From Roseburia sp. (GTDB lineage: Bacteria > Bacillota_A > Clostridia > Lachnospirales > Lachnospiraceae), in assembly GCA_019411365.1 (NCBI GenBank), contig DXQT01000024.1, positions 1 to 34,829 of the forward strand: a stretch of 34,829 bases of DNA, in the 5' to 3' direction. Position 1 is the stretch's first letter; each line of letters begins with the position of its first letter. A program made the translations under genes and the position numbers. Under the pieces are notes generated by a model that worked only from the letters and a program-made list of their open reading frames with translations, did not search any database and was not told the origin of the DNA. Positions 31,129 to 34,829 of the stretch are shown here, piece by piece.

Positions 31129-31632
31129 TCATTCCGTATTTAAATTTTTCTTCTTATCCTCCTCTAAAATATCCGGGATGAAGTTTAAGAGGATCAGCAC
31201 GATCAAAACACCGCACACCACCGCAATACCAAGCGGTGTCTTTGCATAAATGGAAATATATCCAAGATACGGGATATGAAATGCATACACCCCGATGATC
31301 TGCTGCCATGCAACAGGAGCTGCATCTGCAATATTATTAGCGTCTCCCTGCGTGACAACGGTCTGTTCCTCCTTATCCACCGAAATGATCCTGTGCGTCA
31401 CCAGCGTTCCCGCCGGAAGCTGATAAGTGACGACTGCTCCTTCCCTCGCCTCACTCGCGGCAAAATTTTTATCATAGACGATCGCCCCGACCGGGATCCC
31501 GGGTTCCATGCTGCCGCTCAGGACCGCATACTCATCATATCCAAGCATTTTCGGGACAAACAGAAAGCCTGCGATCACAAGCAGTCCGAGAAATACCACC
31601 ATTGATAATACACTGCAAATTTTCCTTGTCAT
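31129..31632 (-). CDS. sipW: Signal peptidase I, SipW (ER) type
   Basis: A 167-residue membrane protease with one N-terminal (about 8-28) and one C-terminal (about 135-155) membrane segment. The nucleophile is Ser41 in VLSGSMEPGIP. The second catalytic position is His80 (LVTHRIISVD) instead of the Lys of ordinary bacterial signal peptidases; this Ser-His arrangement defines the ER/SipW type. It is flanked by two genes whose products carry SipW-dependent signal peptides, which are its expected substrates. Confidence 0.93.
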   Translation of the reverse strand: MTRKICSVLSMVVFLGLLVIAGFLFVPKMLGYDEYAVLSGSMEPGIPVGAIVYDKNFAASEAREGAVVTYQLPAGTLVTHRIISVDKEEQTVVTQGDANNIADAAPVAWQQIIGVYAFHIPYLGYISIYAKTPLGIAVVCGVLIVLILLNFIPDILEEDKKKNLNTE

Positions 31633-31653
31633 TTTCTTTTGCGCCTTTCTGAC

Positions 31654-32262
31654 TTATTTTGTTACTTCTGCAAAAAATCCCTTCAAAACCGGAAGTTCCA
31701 CTTGATCTTTGGCCTCATAACTTCCGGCAAACACTGCCTCCTGATAAACCGTGATATCAAAATTTTTTGTCACATTTCCAATTTTTACTGCATCAAATAA
31801 ATTATCCGTGTTCTGCCCCGGTGCAACCGGACTGTTGTAGTAAAACCAGCCGTCCGTGCCCTGATACCAGCCGATCCCGTCACCGTCAGGATCATACAGC
31901 GTACTCTCGGTCGCAATGCTGTCCGCTGCCTTGCCTTTCTCCGAAAAAGCAGTTCCGTTCCAGGTACCGTTTAACAGCGTCACTTCTGTCTGTTCCGGTG
32001 AGATCGTGATCCTGACCCGGACAAATGCATCTGAAATTCCGGTGTTTTTCACGCTCGGATTTTTTTTCACGGTGCTGCCTGCTCTGATCCCGCCCTCAAA
32101 CTCTTCCTCGATCTCAGTTGCCACTTTTGCCGCCTGAAACGTATTGGTCACCGTTCCTGCTGTTGCTGTGATAATTGCAAATGTTGCTGCTGTTCCAATA
32201 ATTCCAACCATCAGTGCAATTGTGATCACAAATATTTTTTTCTTTTTCCATATTTCTTTCAT
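31654..32262 (-). CDS. Second SipW-dependent TasA-like protein
   Basis: A 202-residue protein with a signal peptide of the SipW type (IFVITIALMVGIIGTAATFA, then IITATAGTVTNTFQAAKV). Its mature region (KKNPSVKNTGISDAFVRVRI, WFYYNSPVAPGQNTDNLFDA) has the look of TasA-like or pilin-associated beta domains, with PSVKNTG typical of the group. There is no C-terminal anchor or sorting motif. The start at 32262 follows GGAGG; an in-frame GTG at 32268 is too close to it. It sits 15 bases after the VWA gene and 21 bases before sipW, so the three form one transcript. Confidence 0.85.
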   Translation of the reverse strand: MKEIWKKKKIFVITIALMVGIIGTAATFAIITATAGTVTNTFQAAKVATEIEEEFEGGIRAGSTVKKNPSVKNTGISDAFVRVRITISPEQTEVTLLNGTWNGTAFSEKGKAADSIATESTLYDPDGDGIGWYQGTDGWFYYNSPVAPGQNTDNLFDAVKIGNVTKNFDITVYQEAVFAGSYEAKDQVELPVLKGFFAEVTK

Positions 32263-32277
32263 ACACACTGCCTCCGA

Positions 32278-34797
32278 TTATTTGCGCACATCTGTTGTGG
32301 AATGATTATCAACATCTGTCGTCCTGGTTGCTTTTTCATGGATCACAAATTGATTTTTCACGGCATCTGTATCCGTGAGTTTTCCATCACTTCTGGTCTT
32401 ATTGTTTTTGGCTGTGACGTTCACACGGTCTGCCTGCAAGTGTAAATCTGCCGCTGTTGTGACAAAGTCCTCTGCGTCAAAGCTGCAGGCCTCGTCTCTG
32501 CTGCGGATACCAACTGCAAATTGTGCGCTGTTTCCGGCAATCTGTGATGCACAGTTTGTGTCTGCGGTAAACTCTTTTAACGTAAAGCCCATCGTGTCAA
32601 GTTCTTCTACTTTATAGATTCCCTGCGCAAGTCCTTCCAGTGTCGTCTGTGCTTTCACATTGAACATTCCGGTTGTCGTGTTCTGCTTCTCTGCGCTTTT
32701 CTCTCCAAATCTTAACGTCTTATAATAAACATCGCCTGTCGTCTGATTGGTGATCTTAAATGTAAAGATCGGATCACCCTCACACGCTCTGATATCTTTT
32801 TTACTGATTTTCTTTGTGATCGTAAGCGTTCCCGTTTTCACTTTCACGTCATATTTTCCTGCATAGGCTTCCCCATCCGCATGCGCTGCCTCCACCTGTG
32901 TCTCATTTTTATAGATCACACCGTTTAACGTGGAGTTTGCGTTGGAAGCATCTGTCGCTTCCTCCACCGGCAGAAATGCTTTTGCGTAATACGTGGTATC
33001 CTGTTTAGGTCTCTCTTTTTTCAGGTTTTCCTGCGTGATCTCCTCACGGCAGCCTTTGTCCGTGTAGAACGTCAGATACACCTTTGTCATTTTGGCGCTG
33101 TCCGCATCTTTCATGCGCACTGCCGCATCATCTGCATAGTTTTCCAGATTTTCCCCGAGGAAAATCGTATCTGCTGTGTCTGTGATCTGATACGCAATTC
33201 TCACATTCACGGTCGGCTGCGGCAATTCCAGCTGTGTGCCGCCAAAGCTTAAAAAGGAATTCGGATTTACATTTGTAGTCATATTATTTCCACCCAGACA
33301 GGATTCTTTTGCCACGATATGGATTGTTTTCTGCCAGCCGGAGGCGCCGTTTTCCTTCGGCTTTACTTCCTGATCAAGCCAGCTGACCGTTGTTGTGCCA
33401 TCCTCATTGACCGTCACCTGTGCGCCATCCGCTCTCAGACGTTGGATCTCGGCATCTGTCAGCTCAAATTCCGCATCAATAACGTCCGTCACCTGCACTC
33501 CGGTCAGGGATCTTGACTGTGTGATCGTGCTCTGGATGTTCTGAAAGATTTTGTTTAACTCCTCCGCAGTATCCGCCGTAAATGCACAGCCGGCTGATGC
33601 CACTTTCTCTCCCAGCCATGTGGCAGTCTCGTTATTTAAACCAAGCCCGACTGTGATGACCGTATAGCCTGCCTCTTTCAGCTTCACCGCTGATGCTTCT
33701 GTCCCCGTTTTGTCATTGCTGTCCGAAGGCTCTCCGTCGGAGAACAGGATCACATATTTTTTGTTGTCATCTTCTGCCTTCTGCAATTCGCTGTATGCAT
33801 GCTCCAGTCCTTTCTGTGGAGAGGTACCGCCGTCCGCAAAAAGCGCATTGACGGACTTTAACATCTCATTTTTATTTACTTTCGAAAGACCGTGGTTTAA
33901 TTTGCCCTCGGTACTGCTGTTCCACCCATTGCCAATGCCATAAAAGGTGGCGATTCCGACCAGACTGTCCGGTGATGTATCGGAAATACCTTTCACAAAT
34001 CCGCTGGCGGCGTCTTTTAACGCAGAAATCTTAGACGTCCATGCTGCCATCACATCACTGTCTGAAATGCTCTGATAACTGCCGTCCACATACTTTTTCC
34101 ATTGTCCGTCGATATATTTTACCGGATACTTCGCATACACATTACCGGATACAGCCGCCGTTCCCATTCCGACACTCTTATCGTACGTCCATGGCCACCA
34201 GCCACTCTTTTCATATTTATTCCAGTAGTACACTTTATTGATATCCATCTGATTCTTCACACTGCTGAATTCTCCGATGTCCTTTAATTGATTTTCACCG
34301 GACAAAATTTCATTCATCGAGCCGGACAGGTCAAATACCATCATGGCATCCACTGTCTGTATTTTTTCAACTGTGCTCTGCGAGGTTGCGAGCGAACTTG
34401 CGTCAAGATCGATCTGATACTCTCTGTTCTCCCAGTCCGTCAGTTTCACTGTCTTATGATATTCCACATCCTTCTCCGTAAAATCAACCGGCTCCTCCGG
34501 CGGGATATCCGGCACGTCGTCGTCCACCACTTTGATCACGTCCGCATTCGGAAGCGTAAACTTCATGTTACAGTTTGCCTTTCCTGCACCGCGCTCCATA
34601 TATAAAATGGTCAGATGATGTTCTTTGTTTTTGTCTGTCCTGTCAATATATTTCCAGAGATCGACCGTATCTGTCAGAGCGTCATGGATACCGCCAAGAT
34701 CGATGACCACCTGTTTTCCATCCAGAATCACCCAGAGATCATCATCCCCGGTAAAAGAATAGTTCAGTTCCCCGATATAATCCTGTTTTTGACAGTT
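32278..34797 (-). CDS. Large VWA surface protein with fibro-slime-like region, 5' end outside the window
   Basis: Probably an adhesin or tip protein of the fibre cluster. From the edge it reads: a fibro-slime-type block (YIGELNYSFTGDDDLWVILD then LGGIHDALT); a von Willebrand A domain (about 125-410, numbered from the GTG at 34731) with MIDAS residues in DLSGSMN, the Thr of DGGTSPQKGLEHA and the Asp of ILFSDGEPSD; and a domain with VTDVIDAEFELTDAEIQRL. A Cna-B-like beta domain follows (LTITKKISKKDIRACEGDPI, YKVEELDTMGFTLKEF). The C terminus (NHSTTDVRK) has no LPXTG, NPQTN or membrane segment. The frame is closed by a TGA at 34798-34800, while coding-like sequence continues in another frame upstream, so the gene appears frameshifted or has a sequencing error. 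Confidence 0.85.
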   Translation of the reverse strand, partial: NCQKQDYIGELNYSFTGDDDLWVILDGKQVVIDLGGIHDALTDTVDLWKYIDRTDKNKEHHLTILYMERGAGKANCNMKFTLPNADVIKVVDDDVPDIPPEEPVDFTEKDVEYHKTVKLTDWENREYQIDLDASSLATSQSTVEKIQTVDAMMVFDLSGSMNEILSGENQLKDIGEFSSVKNQMDINKVYYWNKYEKSGWWPWTYDKSVGMGTAAVSGNVYAKYPVKYIDGQWKKYVDGSYQSISDSDVMAAWTSKISALKDAASGFVKGISDTSPDSLVGIATFYGIGNGWNSSTEGKLNHGLSKVNKNEMLKSVNALFADGGTSPQKGLEHAYSELQKAEDDNKKYVILFSDGEPSDSNDKTGTEASAVKLKEAGYTVITVGLGLNNETATWLGEKVASAGCAFTADTAEELNKIFQNIQSTITQSRSLTGVQVTDVIDAEFELTDAEIQRLRADGAQVTVNEDGTTTVSWLDQEVKPKENGASGWQKTIHIVAKESCLGGNNMTTNVNPNSFLSFGGTQLELPQPTVNVRIAYQITDTADTIFLGENLENYADDAAVRMKDADSAKMTKVYLTFYTDKGCREEITQENLKKERPKQDTTYYAKAFLPVEEATDASNANSTLNGVIYKNETQVEAAHADGEAYAGKYDVKVKTGTLTITKKISKKDIRACEGDPIFTFKITNQTTGDVYYKTLRFGEKSAEKQNTTTGMFNVKAQTTLEGLAQGIYKVEELDTMGFTLKEFTADTNCASQIAGNSAQFAVGIRSRDEACSFDAEDFVTTAADLHLQADRVNVTAKNNKTRSDGKLTDTDAVKNQFVIHEKATRTTDVDNHSTTDVRK

Positions 34798-34829
34798 TCA
34801 AAAAATAAAATCGCTGCAACGCCAGAAAA

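Noticed and set aside
1..34829. CRISPR arrays, insertion sequences with transposase, and prophage genes.
   Set aside because: No regularly spaced repeats, transposase genes with terminal repeats, or phage structural genes were seen.

Overview
The window looks like chromosome from a low-GC Gram-positive anaerobe of the Lachnospiraceae (Roseburia/Eubacterium rectale-like). This is inferred from the gene families: a MetA with the acetyl-CoA-type active site, a SipW/TasA/class B sortase secretion cluster, a DUF5692-like membrane protein, a standalone CinA C-terminal domain, and strong Shine-Dalgarno sequences with sigma-A-type promoters. Most of it is ordinary core genome with small accessory patches.

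Layout. 1-2.7 kb: a small hypothetical protein, an XdhC-family protein with its two domains in swapped order, and an XRE/helical-repeat regulator. 2.7-4.1 kb: a long leader followed by an Rpn/PD-(D/E)XK nuclease gene. 4.1-5.6 kb: CinA/PncC-like amidohydrolase and endonuclease IV. 5.8-10.1 kb: a tightly overlapped minus-strand run (unknown protein, secreted nuclease, TrmH-type methyltransferase, MFS transporter, YdcF-like protein). 10.2-11.4 kb: an accessory patch with a YafQ/DinJ toxin-antitoxin pair and two gene remnants. 11.4-16.7 kb: metA, ligA, rluF and an SH3-domain membrane protein. 16.9-19.1 kb: tRNA-Arg(CCG), a DUF4422 glycosyltransferase-like protein and lactate dehydrogenase. 19.5-20.8 kb: DNA polymerase IV behind a LexA-like box. 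20.8-25.3 kb: a MarR regulator translationally overlapped with two halves of a heterodimeric ABC exporter. 25.4-27.4 kb: divergent shikimate genes aroD and DAHP synthase. 27.5-28.6 kb: a polytopic membrane protein. 28.9-34.8 kb: a surface-protein cluster (VWA/fibro-slime protein, two SipW-dependent TasA-like proteins, a SipW signal peptidase, class B sortase, one unknown).

The most unusual signal is non-coding. Three long imperfect inverted repeats lie at 492-643, 5610-5851 and 19182-19427. The first two share arm sequence. The second and third share a highly similar 40-nt core (35/40 by eye) inside unrelated arms. The first is an arms-only version without the core. I do not recognise this family; it behaves like a modular structured or mobile element. 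Other points are a complementary degenerate ATP site in the ABC pair, a hairpin that contains a five-codon reading frame ahead of the Rpn gene, and an apparent one-base frameshift at an A5 run near the 5' end of the VWA gene at the window edge.

All calls are from reading the sequence; no database search was run.
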